Of a stretch of DNA of 64,000 bases, positions 1-11,565 are shown one piece after another. The stretch lies in assembly GCA_949751835.1 (NCBI GenBank), contig CATKHK010000002.1:682001-746000 (forward strand). The letters are read 5' to 3'. Every line of letters starts with the position of its first letter. Position 1 is the first letter of the stretch. The notes beneath the pieces were generated by a model, which was not told where the DNA came from, made no database searches, and saw only the letters and a list, made by a program, of their open reading frames with translations. Position numbers and translations under genes: made by a program. This DNA comes from Blepharisma japonicum. Taxonomy: Eukaryota; Ciliophora; Heterotrichea; Heterotrichida; Blepharismidae.

Positions 1-2
1 CG

Positions 3-1976
3 AGACATTTCTATAACAAGTTTTTTAACTCTGTACAAGGAAAGCTTAGTTTAGTCATGATAGGGAGGAAGTTCTATAACCCTGATAGGGCTATTGACTT
101 GCCTCAACACAAAATGAGCATTTGGCCTGGATATGCCTCTTCTGTAGGAGGCTATGAAGGCGGAGTAATGATAAACATTGATATATCGCACAGGTGCTTA
201 AGGACAATTACACTCTATGATCAAATTATGGAGCTCAAAAACAAGCCAAACACTGATTTCAGACAAGCTGTAATGAAGTTACTCATTGGCTCTATTGTAT
301 TGACACTTTATAATAAGAAAAATTACAGAGTTGATGATATTGATTGGGACTCAAGTCCTCTTAGCTCGTTTGCTGATAGAACCGGCGGACAATGTACTTA
401 TAAAGACTATTATGAAAGAAGATGGCAAAAGCCAATTCAGCATGACGATCAGCCACTCCTTCTGTCAAAAACCAAAACTGTAGACTGTTACTTGATTCCT
501 GAATTTTGTGTTATGACAGGGCTCACTGATGAAATCAGAGCTGACTTCAACATCATGAAAGACATGGCCAACGCAACCAAAAAAGAACCTCAAAGCAGGC
601 TTCAAGAGTCAGGCGGCCTTATAAAAGCACTCAAAGACAATCCAAGAACTAATGCAGAAATCAATGAATGGAGAGTCAACATCACCCCAGACCCAGCTGC
701 CTTTGATGGCTTTGTGCTCCCTGCTGGTAGCATCATGATGGGTGGTGGCAACTCTTTCAAAATAAATGAACAGAACGGAAGCTTTGACCGTGAAGTCCAA
801 AACACAATGTTTCAGCAGCCTCCATTGGACCGTTGGGGTATTTTTTACTGTGAAAACGATAAAAGGCTTATCGATCAGTTCATGACTGTTCTCCAACAAG
901 TTATTGGGACTTATAAAGTTAACTGTCAAAAGCCTTTAATGTTTGGAGTTAGAACTGATAGATGGAATGATTGGGATCAAAAGCTTAAAGAATGCTTAAA
1001 CCCACAGGTGCAGATGATTGTATGCATATTGCCAGGAGCAAGAGGCAAGTCAAGACTCTATGATGATCTCAAAAGACTCACGTTTTCACAGCTTCCTGTG
1101 CCGAGCCAATGCATTTTGAATGCTACTTTGAAAAAAGATAAAGGTCTGAGGTCTGTTGTTAACAAAGTAATGATGCAAATTAACGCCAAAGCTGGAGGAA
1201 TTCCATGGGCAATGCAAGGATTACCTTTCACAGACCAGCCTACTATGATAGTTGGCATCGACATCTTCTCCAAAAGAAATTCTCATAGTGTCCTTGGTTT
1301 TTGTGCCACCACAGACAGCAACTTTGGCCGTTATGTGTCTTGTCCCAAAGTAAACAACCCAGGCGAAGACCCCACAACAAAAATATCTGAATGTACCTAT
1401 CAAGCTTTATCCCAATTCAAAGCAGAAAATGGAATTTTCCCCAAAAGAATTTGTGTATTTAGAGACGGAGTATCCGATTCTCAAATAAAAGTCCTCCTAA
1501 ACGGTGAAATCCCTCAAATGAAGCAAGCTTTCAAAAGACTCCAAGATGAGAACGTCATGCAAGAAGAGCCAAAACTCGTATTTGTAGTGGTAAATAAACG
1601 TATTAATGCAAGATTTTACCATAATCAAGGAGGTAGGGTCAATAACCCACCACTCGGGACATGCATTGATAGACTAGTAGTTGATAAAACTGGATATGAT
1701 TTTTATATCATGCCAGCTAAAGCTACACAAGGTGCAATGACCCCAACTTACTTCACCGTTGCTTATGACAACTCTGGAGCAAGAGCTGAAGAAGTTGAGC
1801 AGCTTGCCTATAGACTTTGCTACTCGTATTATAACTGGAGTGGGTCTATCAGAGTCCCAGCTCCTTGTCAGTATGCACACAAGCTTGCCTATCAGTATGG
1901 AGAAAGAGCAAATCAGCAAGGACCTCCAATTCCTCATCAACATTGGCAAAATACAAGGTCGTTATACTTCTTATAA
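3..1976 (+). CDS. PIWI/Argonaute protein, 5' end cut by window edge
   Basis: This is the C-terminal part of a PIWI-clade Argonaute, which binds small guide RNAs; in ciliates such proteins direct DNA elimination or silencing. The frame is open from base 3, so the true start lies outside the window. The PIWI RNase H fold is recognisable: candidate catalytic tetrad residues are D402 (VGIDIFSKRN), E445 (KISECTYQ), D470 (FRDGVSD) and H608 (CQYAHKLAYQ), counted from the Met at base 57. Slicer activity therefore looks preserved. The stop is TAA and there is no internal TGA. The family call is firm; whether it acts in development or in the vegetative cell cannot be read from the sequence. Confidence 0.93.
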   Translation, partial: RHFYNKFFNSVQGKLSLVMIGRKFYNPDRAIDLPQHKMSIWPGYASSVGGYEGGVMINIDISHRCLRTITLYDQIMELKNKPNTDFRQAVMKLLIGSIVLTLYNKKNYRVDDIDWDSSPLSSFADRTGGQCTYKDYYERRWQKPIQHDDQPLLLSKTKTVDCYLIPEFCVMTGLTDEIRADFNIMKDMANATKKEPQSRLQESGGLIKALKDNPRTNAEINEWRVNITPDPAAFDGFVLPAGSIMMGGGNSFKINEQNGSFDREVQNTMFQQPPLDRWGIFYCENDKRLIDQFMTVLQQVIGTYKVNCQKPLMFGVRTDRWNDWDQKLKECLNPQVQMIVCILPGARGKSRLYDDLKRLTFSQLPVPSQCILNATLKKDKGLRSVVNKVMMQINAKAGGIPWAMQGLPFTDQPTMIVGIDIFSKRNSHSVLGFCATTDSNFGRYVSCPKVNNPGEDPTTKISECTYQALSQFKAENGIFPKRICVFRDGVSDSQIKVLLNGEIPQMKQAFKRLQDENVMQEEPKLVFVVVNKRINARFYHNQGGRVNNPPLGTCIDRLVVDKTGYDFYIMPAKATQGAMTPTYFTVAYDNSGARAEEVEQLAYRLCYSYYNWSGSIRVPAPCQYAHKLAYQYGERANQQGPPIPHQHWQNTRSLYFL

Positions 1977-2015
1977 TTAAAAATTTTTTGCTTTTAAATT
2001 TAGTTTATAATAAAT

Positions 2016-2486
2016 ATGACTACACCTTCAAGAAGGCGTCTTATGAGAGATCTTAAAAAATTGCAAACAGATCCTATCCCAGGGATTTCAGCAGCTCCTA
2101 GCAATGATAATATTATGCTTTGAAACGCTGTTATTTTTGGTCCTGAGGATACTCCTTGGGAAGGAGGCACATTTAAGTTGACAATTGAATTTTCTGAAGA
2201 ATTCCCAAACAAGGCCCCTGTAGTAAGGTTCCAAACAAGAATGTTCCATCCTAATAGTAATTCCTAAGTAGTTTACAATGATGGCACTATTTGTTTAGAT
2301 ATTTTGCAGAATCAGTGGTCTCCGATTTATGACGTTCAAGCTATTTTGACTTCGATTCAAAGTTTGCTTTGTGATCCAAACCCAAATTCTCCAGCAAATA
2401 GTGAAGCTTCAAGAATATACGTCGACAACCCCCGAGAATACAACAGAAGAGTCAGAGAAGTAGTCGAAGACAGCTGGTGCTCTTAG
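2016..2486 (+). CDS. UBC2: Rad6/UBC2-type ubiquitin-conjugating enzyme E2
   Basis: This E2 carries ubiquitin as a thioester and passes it to substrates through E3 ligases; Rad6 works in DNA-damage tolerance and histone H2B ubiquitination. The product is 151 aa, the usual Rad6 length, starting [14 protein letters not shown]. The active-site Cys lies in [14 protein letters not shown] 15-nt intron (2257-2271, GTAATTCCTAAGTAG) must be removed to give the conserved [18 protein letters not shown] codon near base 2120 sits where Rad6 proteins have Trp (NIMLWNAVIFGP), which is direct evidence for UGA=Trp. It begins only 40 bp after the PIWI stop, on the same strand. Confidence 0.95.
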
Positions 2487-2501
2487 TAATAGCTAATAAA
2501 T

Positions 2502-2939
2502 ATGAAAGTATCTTTACTGTATCTTCTTATACTTGTTTTAGCCCTTGCTTGCAACGATGATCAAGTACAAACCAACTCTGGATGCGTTAGTAAGTGTAAA
2601 AATGCGTTTTACAACGCTACGACAGAAGCTTGCCAATCTTATAAAACCTGCGCAGCTGGAATGGTTTTGAATGAGACTAGCAATAGCTGTGAAAAAGACT
2701 GTGGACATGGATACTTAAACGGAACTCAGTGCGTATGCGACGTAGATTGGGCTCTGGAGAATGGAGTGTGCTCAGAAGAAAATAGTGATTATAATTATAG
2801 TAGTGGACTATTACTATATATGAATTGGTTTTATTGAGCAATTATAATAGAATTTTTGTTATGTATTATAGTGAATGTTTATTTTTATTGCTCATATAAA
2901 AGAAAAAGTCAAGGAAAATTTCCTTTAACTAAAGTCTAA
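2502..2939 (+). CDS. Small Cys-rich type I membrane protein
   Basis: Not recognised as a named family. The 145-aa product has a clear signal peptide (MKVSLLYLLILVLALAC), then a Cys-rich ectodomain of about 85 residues with the CxxxC and CxC spacings of EGF or granulin-like ciliate surface proteins. A TGA codon at 2835, read as Trp, continues the frame through one membrane segment (roughly residues 103-128) into a short basic tail. With TGA as stop the protein would end abruptly just before the hydrophobic segment. It starts 15 bp after the E2 stop and converges on the next gene with only 35 bp between them. Confidence 0.72.
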
Positions 2940-2974
2940 TTAGTTAAATTATATTTTTTGATAAAATTGTACAA

Positions 2975-4315
2975 CTAAGTAATCAAAGTCTTGAGCCTTG
3001 AAAAGAGATTTGTAAATTTATTTTGGGAAGGCTGAGATGATGCACTCTGAGATAAAGGCTTCAGTTTTTGTGACATCTTAAAAAATAAAGAGACTGAACT
3101 CTTCTTCGGAGCTTGCTCAGATTTCGAAATCCAAGGAAGTTCCAATGCTTCTGATGCACTTGGTCTATTGTCAGGGTTATTTGAAGTGAGTTTTCTTATG
3201 GTGTCAATTCCCTGCTCTGATATTATTTTCAGCCTTTGTTCTTTGAAATTAATCGTATTATTTCGATTTTGAATCAAAATAACAGTTTTCGAGCCTAGGC
3301 TTGAGCCTGTAAACGGTGATTTTCCTGTAAGAAGATGATAAAGCAAAATTCCTACACTATATATATCAGCTTTGAAGTCATATTTTTCTTTTCTTAGGAC
3401 TTCAGGCGCAATGTACCCAGGGGTTCCACATCTTGAGCCGCTTAATTCTTCTAATTCGCAAGCGAGCCCAAAATCGCAAATTTTAAAATCATTTTCATCT
3501 TCTTTTGACATAAATAAAATATTTTCAAGCTTAATATCTCTATGAATAATATTTTGCGAATGCATGTAATTTATGGCAAAAAGAAGATTTTCCATAAAAC
3601 TTGCAGCTTGATCTTCACTCATCGGACCATTATTTTCTATTTTTTCTCTCAAATTCCCATCTGCCGCATAATCAAATACCATATGAATATCTGTTGCACT
3701 TTCATAAACCTTATAAAGTGAAATAATGTTCGGATGATTTAGCTTTCTCATCGTATTTATTTCATTACTTATTGCTGAGATGCCTCTTTTTGACTTAGCT
3801 ATTAATTCTTTAGAAATTGATTTAACCGCAAATTCATCTCCGGTTGAATTTTCAATAGCTAAAAAAACAGTTCCATAATTTCCTTTTCCAATTTCCTTAA
3901 CGATGCTGTAGTCGTTTTCAAAGTCTGATAAAATCGAGACTCCGTCTAAATATATCAGCCATTTCTCCAGCTCTTCTTCATCTTCAGTATAAAAGTCTTG
4001 AAAATAATTCCTCGAGCTGATTCGGAAGCCAAATCTGGTTTCTTTTCCATTTTCTTCTGAGAAAGGTGTAACTGTTTTCCAGCTGATTGAAGAGAACATG
4101 ACGGGATTGTCATTTTCATGATAATAAATGCAAGTGGTGGTGAGGGAAAAAAATATTTCAAGCCACTCATTGCCTGAATTATGAAGTTTGAGCGAACCTT
4201 CGAAGACTGAATTTTGGTCAATATCATTTGAAGTCCTAGAGTAGTCTTTTACTTTCTGCCAAAATCTTTTGGATTTACTGGTGCTTTCGTCGATTTCTGA
4301 GAAAATTGAATCCAT
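2975..4315 (-). CDS. PH-domain serine/threonine protein kinase
   Basis: A 446-aa kinase with an N-terminal PH-like domain (about residues 35-130, ending in an amphipathic helix EEELEKWLIYLDGV) followed by a CAMK-like kinase domain (about 135-400). Visible kinase motifs are the Gly loop IGKGNYGTV, the VAIK-type Lys in FAVKSI, HRDIKLEN, DFGLA, GTPGYIAPE and ADIYSVGILLY. All catalytic residues are present. The PH domain suggests recruitment to phosphoinositide membranes. The Ser-rich tail after residue 405 has no recognised domain. No intron or TGA codon is needed. The substrate is unknown. Confidence 0.9.
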   Translation of the reverse strand: MDSIFSEIDESTSKSKRFWQKVKDYSRTSNDIDQNSVFEGSLKLHNSGNEWLEIFFSLTTTCIYYHENDNPVMFSSISWKTVTPFSEENGKETRFGFRISSRNYFQDFYTEDEEELEKWLIYLDGVSILSDFENDYSIVKEIGKGNYGTVFLAIENSTGDEFAVKSISKELIAKSKRGISAISNEINTMRKLNHPNIISLYKVYESATDIHMVFDYAADGNLREKIENNGPMSEDQAASFMENLLFAINYMHSQNIIHRDIKLENILFMSKEDENDFKICDFGLACELEELSGSRCGTPGYIAPEVLRKEKYDFKADIYSVGILLYHLLTGKSPFTGSSLGSKTVILIQNRNNTINFKEQRLKIISEQGIDTIRKLTSNNPDNRPSASEALELPWISKSEQAPKKSSVSLFFKMSQKLKPLSQSASSQPSQNKFTNLFSRLKTLIT

Positions 4316-4579
4316 TAAAATTTATGTTAAACTATCCATTGTTAAAGAATTTAATAATTTATTATACAGTGAACGGAATCTAAATTTTAAATAAAAGAAA
4401 GTAGTCTTGAAGTGAACCTATTTGGTATTGAGAAATAGAAAAGGTAAGGCTTTAAAACCTTCTAAGTTTGAAATATAGAATATTTATATTATTGATGGCT
4501 AAGCTTATTATATAATTAATAAAACCATAAGTTTAAAAGTACCGAAATTATAATTAATATAATACGTCATCATAATTTT

Positions 4580-5681
<1,102 letters not shown>

Positions 5682-6137
5682 AATATATTATTTGAAAGAT
5701 GCTGATCATAAATGAAATTTTTCTTAAGTTATCATGGAATTTCTGGTATATCGTAATAATTGCAGTAAATAATAATCTGTAAATACACAAGTCTCTAATT
5801 AGCTATTCTTAGAGGCTTAAAACCATTATTTATTAGGAAATTAAATGTGATTTTTAGAAGAGCGAATAATATCTTTAAATTTATAAATCATTTAATATTT
5901 TAACAGTTTGGAAAATTATTTTTTAAAATGTATTTTTAACGGAATTAGGTGCAATATTGAAAGTTATATATAAATTAAAATAATTTTTAATGTGAACATC
6001 ATTTAATTCGTATCTTAAGATAAAGAAATATTAATTTTATATGTAACTGTTCATCTTCTTTAATTATAATGATCAAAATTATGGCAATCACAACAGTCAC
6101 TATTAAATATCTATGTAAATTGAAATTAGATAATTAT
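5682..6137. other. Intergenic gap, AT-rich
   Basis: The upstream region of the AGC kinase and the downstream region of the Cys-rich secreted gene. It holds only A/T-rich sequence with no open frame or repeat that I can support. Confidence 0.6.
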
Positions 6138-7938
6138 CTAAAATCCGAAATCAAGAATGACCTTAACAGGCAAATCACTCTTTTTCAAATCAGTTGCAAT
6201 ATGATATTCACTTGCAGATACTTTAGTTAGCACCCAACTTTCAGTTTTGAAAGGTCTCCCATCTTTAGGACTTATCTTGAAATTTTTCTTGCTAAGTTCA
6301 TGTTCCAAATCATTCGCAAAAGTCACCACAACAACTCCATCATTGAACTTGAGCTTATATCCCACAGTAGCATTATAACAAGAAGCAGAACCTTGAGAGA
6401 GTTCGCTTCCACACTTATAGCATTGAGGATCACTAGTACAGGTGTTGCATGTTTCAGCGCAAGCTAAATAAAAATTACTCGTACAAATAACCTTGGAACC
6501 GTCATTATACTCGAATTTTCCTTTTTCACAAACACAAGAGCCATCAGCCAAGGCAAAGGTTTCCGCGCAGGAGGAACAGGAAGATTGATCACAAGTGACA
6601 CAACCTGCAGGGCAATCTAAATAAATTTTACGTTGACAAGTGCCTTCTACACTGTAAAATCCATCATTGCACTTGCAAGATGTCTCAAATGGGGATGCAT
6701 TTGGGTCTTTACAAGCATTGCATTGTCCATCTGAACAGTCACTGCAGGTAGATTCACAAGCTGATTATAAATTACAAGTGCAAGAAAATGAATTTGATGC
6801 AGTCGAGGTAGCATAGAAGCCGCTATTGCAACTGCAAGATCCATCTGGTTGAGGGCTTGAATTTTTGTCTTTACAGCCTTGGCAAGTGGCAGTTGAGGTG
6901 CACTTGTTGCAGCCATTTCCACAAGCTAAATTATATTTTACCATTGCAAAGGGCAGCTCTTTGAACTGGGTCTGGGTAAAATCCATCATTGCAAGAACAA
7001 ACCCCATTTTTAGCTGAAGCATTTTCATCTATACAGCTTGTGCAGGATTGCTTGGCTGAACATTCTAAACAAGTTGAGTTGCACAAGCCAGGAAAGACTG
7101 TATTATCTGCTGGATAAAAGCATGTGGTGTCAAGACAGCCTTTTATTGGATGACAAAATGAGCAGCTACAATCCTTGGAGTATGCTGGTTCTTCAAAGCC
7201 ATCATTATCAATTCCAATTATATTAGGGACATTATTTTCTGCCTCTAGTCCACTATAAACCAAGAACTCATAAATGAATCCGTTAAAGCTGTTTATGCCA
7301 TCAATTCCGCTATCTCCCAGTACAATTTTTCCATCAGGAAGATCATGTGGATCGCTTCCTTCATCTTGCCATGTAATCCAAGCTGATGGTGTTGTTCCCT
7401 TATTAGGCAAATAAATACTCCATTTATGAGGATCCACTGTCAAATCCCATTGCATTGCTACTAAGTACCATGATCCTATATAAAAACTACCATCTTCAAA
7501 TGTAAGTTCAGTCTCTTTTTTACTAGAGTCATATGATTTTCCAAAAATGACGTTAGTTCCATCTCTTCTTATGTACCAAGTTGAGCCAGTCGTTTCAGAT
7601 GGGAGAAAAGTAATGATGTTTCCTTTTGTTGAATTTGCAGGATAAAACCAAAAGTGAGCTGCTAAGCCACCGTTATCGACAGCATATTTTCCAATGTCTG
7701 TAGTATATGAGGATTGACCTGAAAAATAGGAGCTGATACATCCCATCTCTGGCACAGGGTCTGATGGAGTTAAAGTGTCTAAACCATTTTCATTTTGATT
7801 AGGAATATTACCATCTGAGTCTTCATAGTCTGATGTCAAAGTATAGCGTGCTTGAGGCTCAAATGCTGCTACTAAGTTAAGACTAGGGCTGATACAAAGA
7901 ATTAAGAGTAAGATTTTGAATAAATTTCACACAGCCAT
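6138..7938 (-). CDS. Secreted LamG-like plus furin/GF-type Cys-rich repeat protein
   Basis: A 579-aa secreted protein rebuilt from five exons. The start (7938) was chosen because MAVWNLFKILLLILCI, with TGA as the Trp, makes a signal peptide in frame with the body. Residues 60-250 resemble a concanavalin/LamG jellyroll (HFWFYPANSTKG, SWYLVAMQWD). The rest is a run of Cys-rich units of the form C..C..C..GFY, as in ciliate surface and extracellular-matrix proteins. Four mini-introns are needed: 6926-6941 (16 nt) and 6761-6775, 6617-6631 and 6464-6478 (15 nt each). Each sits at an equivalent point just before a Cys-rich unit, which suggests unit duplication. No C-terminal membrane segment is seen. 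Ligand unknown. Confidence 0.85.
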
Positions 7939-8342
7939 GAATTTATATTTTATAATTGACAAGATTTTTGAATTATGTGACAGATTTGTTCATAAATTAA
8001 AGAAGATGGCTTAATCATCAATTCATGAAAACAAATAAACTCATACTCTTTTTTGAGAGGAAACTATAAAATTTGAATTTTATCGCTGATAAATAAGCCT
8101 TATAAGTTATTAATCCATCCATTTTTATCATTAGATTATCATACTTAATACGCCTAGTCTTTTGATTGGAATAAGCCCTTTTCTCTTTTAACATCAATTT
8201 TAATCTATGAAATTGAGGCTTTTATAGACCATTTTACTTTGCCTAAAACTCAAAAAAATAAATTCATCTTGATTATGATAAAAATCCATAAATAAATCCT
8301 CCATTACTTAAACATATTACTCACTAAATTAATAAAAATTAA
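7939..8342. other. Intergenic gap, AT-rich
   Basis: About 400 bp between two minus-strand genes. I see only AT-rich sequence with no supported feature. Confidence 0.6.
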
Positions 8343-9053
8343 TTATACTTTAGTCATAAAGATTTTGTCAAATTCTTTCTCAAAATATAAAATCTATATA
8401 TTTTTTACCGTTGGTGTGTCTTGACTTATTACTCTGATCACCTGTAAAGTTGATGTCGTCTCTTCAAGATGTTCAATAATTGCTTTTAACATTATTTCTG
8501 CACATTGTTCTCTTGGAAAATTAAAAATCCCGCAGGAAATGGCTGGCAAGGAAATTGACCTTGAGTTCATTTTTACTGCTTTAGTCAGGATATTGTGAAT
8601 AGTCTTCAATAATAGATCAGTTTCCCCTTGTTTGCCATCAGCATAAATAGGCCCGACAGCATGAAAAAGATGCTGGCATGACAAATGTCCTGGATTTGTC
8701 CTGATAACATCCCCTATTTTAAGACCTTTGTGTGAAACGTCATTAGAATGGCTTTTCAAAGAGCTGATTGAAGAATTCTTTCTCTTCAGAATGTCAGTCC
8801 TTTTCCGCTCCTTTAATAGCTTCTTTTGGAGGTAATCATTGCATTCCCTCTGAATACTAATTCCACCATGTCGCAAAATGCTAGTGGAGCCACACATGGT
8901 GAGCCAACAATTGGTAGAATTTACAATTATATCTACGCTGTCATAAGCGATATCACCTTGGACGATCTCGATATAGGTTTTGTTAACACAAGTTTTCCGC
9001 TTAAGTGAAAATTCTGGTGTGTGTGTTCTTTGGTTCGAACAGCAAAGTCCCAT
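8343..9053 (-). CDS. Macro-domain protein with N-terminal lipidation motif
   Basis: A 231-aa macro-domain protein; the family binds or removes ADP-ribose. Seen: VQGDIAYDSVDIIVNSTN, the glycine loop near LRHGGISIQREC, FHAVGPIY, and SLPAISCGIFNFPREQCAEI. A 15-nt intron (8394-8408, GTAAAAAATATATAG) was inferred because removing it adds a C terminus (ILYFEKEFDKIFMTKV) that fits the last strand and helix of macro domains. The N terminus MGLCCSNQ has Gly2 for myristoylation and a Cys pair for palmitoylation, so I infer membrane anchoring. A basic, Ser-rich insertion of about 35 residues follows the glycine loop. Whether it is a hydrolase or only a reader cannot be told. Confidence 0.88.
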
Positions 9054-9392
9054 TTCTTCTTAAAAAGTATTTATGTCATATCTTGGATTAACTTATAAAT
9101 ACAATTTATTAGGGAAAATATAATTTGGGTTAATATGAAATTCATAAAAATAGGTAGAGAATTATTATGATTCATTAAAATTAAGTAATTTTATGTCAAG
9201 ATTTGGTTTTTCAATACTCATTGGTAAGAGATTTAAAATTCAAAAAAATACGTTTTTTTGCGTGTATAAAAAAGCTTTAAACATGAAATTTTAGAGGGTC
9301 CATAAAAAAATGAATATATCAGAATCTAATAAATCACCTTATAATGTATTTAAATTCCTAAATTATGATGAGACATGCATTCTCCTTTTAAT
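9054..9392. other. Intergenic gap, AT-rich
   Basis: About 340 bp with no supported feature; it is the promoter side of the macro-domain gene. Confidence 0.55.
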
Positions 9393-10250
9393 CTAAACTA
9401 AACCTTCTATTATTTCTGGGAGTAAATATATTTGATTCTTTAACGCAAGAATTGCTGAATAAAGCTTACTTAAAAAATAATAAAAAGAGCCAGAAATCCC
9501 CATATCTCGTGCTAGCTTTTTCAAGTATACTTTCCTCATGGGTATCAAATGATCCGTCTGCTTTTTCGTAGGCTTGACTAATGCCTAACTTAAAAATACC
9601 CCCAAACCATTTTCTTGATCTTTTAGTGCTTCATTAACTTTGCAAATATAAGAGGAAAGTTCAGCCTTATTTTTTGCGTATGCAATTTGGAGTAAATACT
9701 TATATATCGATAAATCCTGCCTTAATTTTTGGAGATCAGGCAGATTTTTTTGAATTGTTTTACTTTTGTTTGCATAGCATAAAGAATAAGCAACTTCATT
9801 GAGTACTTCATCAGTTGTAGCAAAATATATAAAAGGCTTTGGGTAAAAGATTGCATCTGTTCCTTCTACTGCATTATTTATAAATATCTCATTAACAGCC
9901 TTATCAAGTTTTCTTTTATTAAATCTTGACAACACTACTCCTAAACCCATATCTGAAACAAGTGTTTTAAATCTCACATTAGCAGGATACATTTCTTCTA
10001 GCCTACAATCTAGCCAAGGTGCATTATCAAAGAAGGTTTTATATAAAATCCTAGATTTCGGATTCTGAATGAGATTGTTGTCATAAAGATGCTTGTCTGC
10101 TATAGCTCGATTTAGCTTCATTGTTACATCATAAGATCTTGGGTAAAAATTTACTTTGAACAGAGGGAGCTCATATGCAATAAAATCAACTCTGAATAGA
10201 TGAATAGGATTATTAAGCATTAATAATTTAAATTGAAAAAACATGCACAA
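9393..10250 (-). CDS. Unrecognised protein, C terminus uncertain
   Basis: Not recognised. The first 216 codons are a sound open frame (MCMFFQFKLLMLNN...), mixed alpha and hydrophobic, with no signal peptide or clear membrane segment. The frame then reaches GTATTTTTAAGTTAG (9585-9599), which has mini-intron form; removing it opens 64 more codons to TAG at 9393, for 280 aa in total. An alternative frame just past the same point reads ISQAYEKADGSFDTHEES, which looks like protein and slightly like a TerB helix, but reaching it needs an 11-nt or 23-nt intron. I prefer the canonical 15-nt intron with low confidence for the tail. Confidence 0.6.
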
Positions 10251-10554
10251 CTAAAAGATAACTTTTATTAAACAATGCACTTACCTATATATAGTAATCC
10301 CAATTTATTTTAGAAGCTTTTGAGATTTAAGTGAAAGTCTTTCCATTTATTTATAAAGGAGCAAAGTAGAATATTTTTCTTCTCAATTTTATTGCAAAAT
10401 AATTGGGTAAGACTATAGCAAATGCAAAATAAAATAGACTTGAATTTATATATAGGTTTATTATATTATTATCTTATTATATAAAATAAAATATTTAGTT
10501 TTACCTAATTAAAGCTATTTATTAATAATAAATGTTAAATTAAAGTAGTTTCAT
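10251..10554. other. Intergenic gap, AT-rich
   Basis: About 300 bp of very AT-rich sequence between two minus-strand genes; nothing supported. Confidence 0.55.
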
Positions 10555-11166
10555 TTATCCAATTAGTAGACACTTCCCAAAAAATCCAACTAAAAGTCCG
10601 AGTATAAAAGCCACTATTACATCAAGATTTCAAAATCTCACCCCTTTTTTTCGCTTCCCTTTTCTTTTTCGTTTTTTCAACACTTTTCACGGCTCGATGC
10701 TTTCTAATACTTCATTTTTATCAGTTTCCGTATAAATTGTTTCGCTTCTACAAGTTCTAACACTATCTAAGTCTATGTTTATATCATCTGTATATGAATT
10801 TTTCAAAGCAACCCCTAATTTATGAACTTCAATATTTGGATCTTTTCAATCAATTTTGGCGAAGTCTTCAGAAGTCACAGATTTAGCTAGGACAAGAAAT
10901 TTATGTCTCCGTGTATTCGCGTCAGAAATCGGTAAAAGAACAATCCTAACTTTCAGGCATGAGCATGGAGCAATAAATCCTTTGGAAGGACACACGTTGA
11001 AATCATATGGAGAAGTTGTTTTTAACTTGAAGGCTATTTTATATGAAGTGCTATTACTTAATGTGAGATTCGTAGTCACTTTCTGGGGGCCTTGTTGGAA
11101 AATCAACTTGTCTTTTGGAATAAGTTGAATTAATTCTCGAGATTTATTAAGTGTTTGCTCTGCCAT
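10555..11166 (-). CDS. VAP-like MSP-domain, tail-anchored membrane protein
   Basis: A 203-aa protein with an N-terminal MSP domain (about residues 15-130: TTNLTLSNSTSYKIAFKLKT, NVCPSKGFIAPCSCLKVRIV), then an acidic linker, a strongly basic stretch (KKRKRKGKRKKG) and one C-terminal membrane segment (VIVAFILGLLVGFFGKCLLI). This is the plan of VAP proteins, which sit in the ER membrane and bind FFAT-motif partners at contact sites. Three in-frame TGA codons are read as Trp; under the standard code the linker and membrane anchor would be lost. The family call rests on the MSP pattern; FFAT binding is inference. Confidence 0.87.
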
Positions 11167-11565
11167 CTTAAGTAACTATAAAAATTGATCAAATTGAAGT
11201 CTTTACAAATTTCTGATTTTATTGCTTATTTAATTATATCAGTAAAAAGTCCATTTTTACTAACGAAATCTAAGGAATAGTGCTCTACTATAGAAGCTTT
11301 TAGTATAAAAAAGGTTTTAATTGATTTTTTCTATTTTGTGAATTTTTAATTGAGATAATAAGAGCATCTCATTTTTCTATTAAATTTAATTTTTATTAGC
11401 AGATAATTAATATAAGTATTAGTCTTTCAGATTTTAAGCATATAAATTTTAAGCTAATCTTGAATTTAAAATACTCTTAAGCAAAATATGAAGAACTATA
11501 TGAAAAGCAAAATTCTGAGGGGAAGATAAAAGATTGCATTATATTTTTGTTTATAAGAAATAAAA
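11167..11565. other. Divergent intergenic region
   Basis: About 400 bp between divergently transcribed genes, so it holds two promoters. It is AT-rich, with no motif I can name. Confidence 0.55.
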
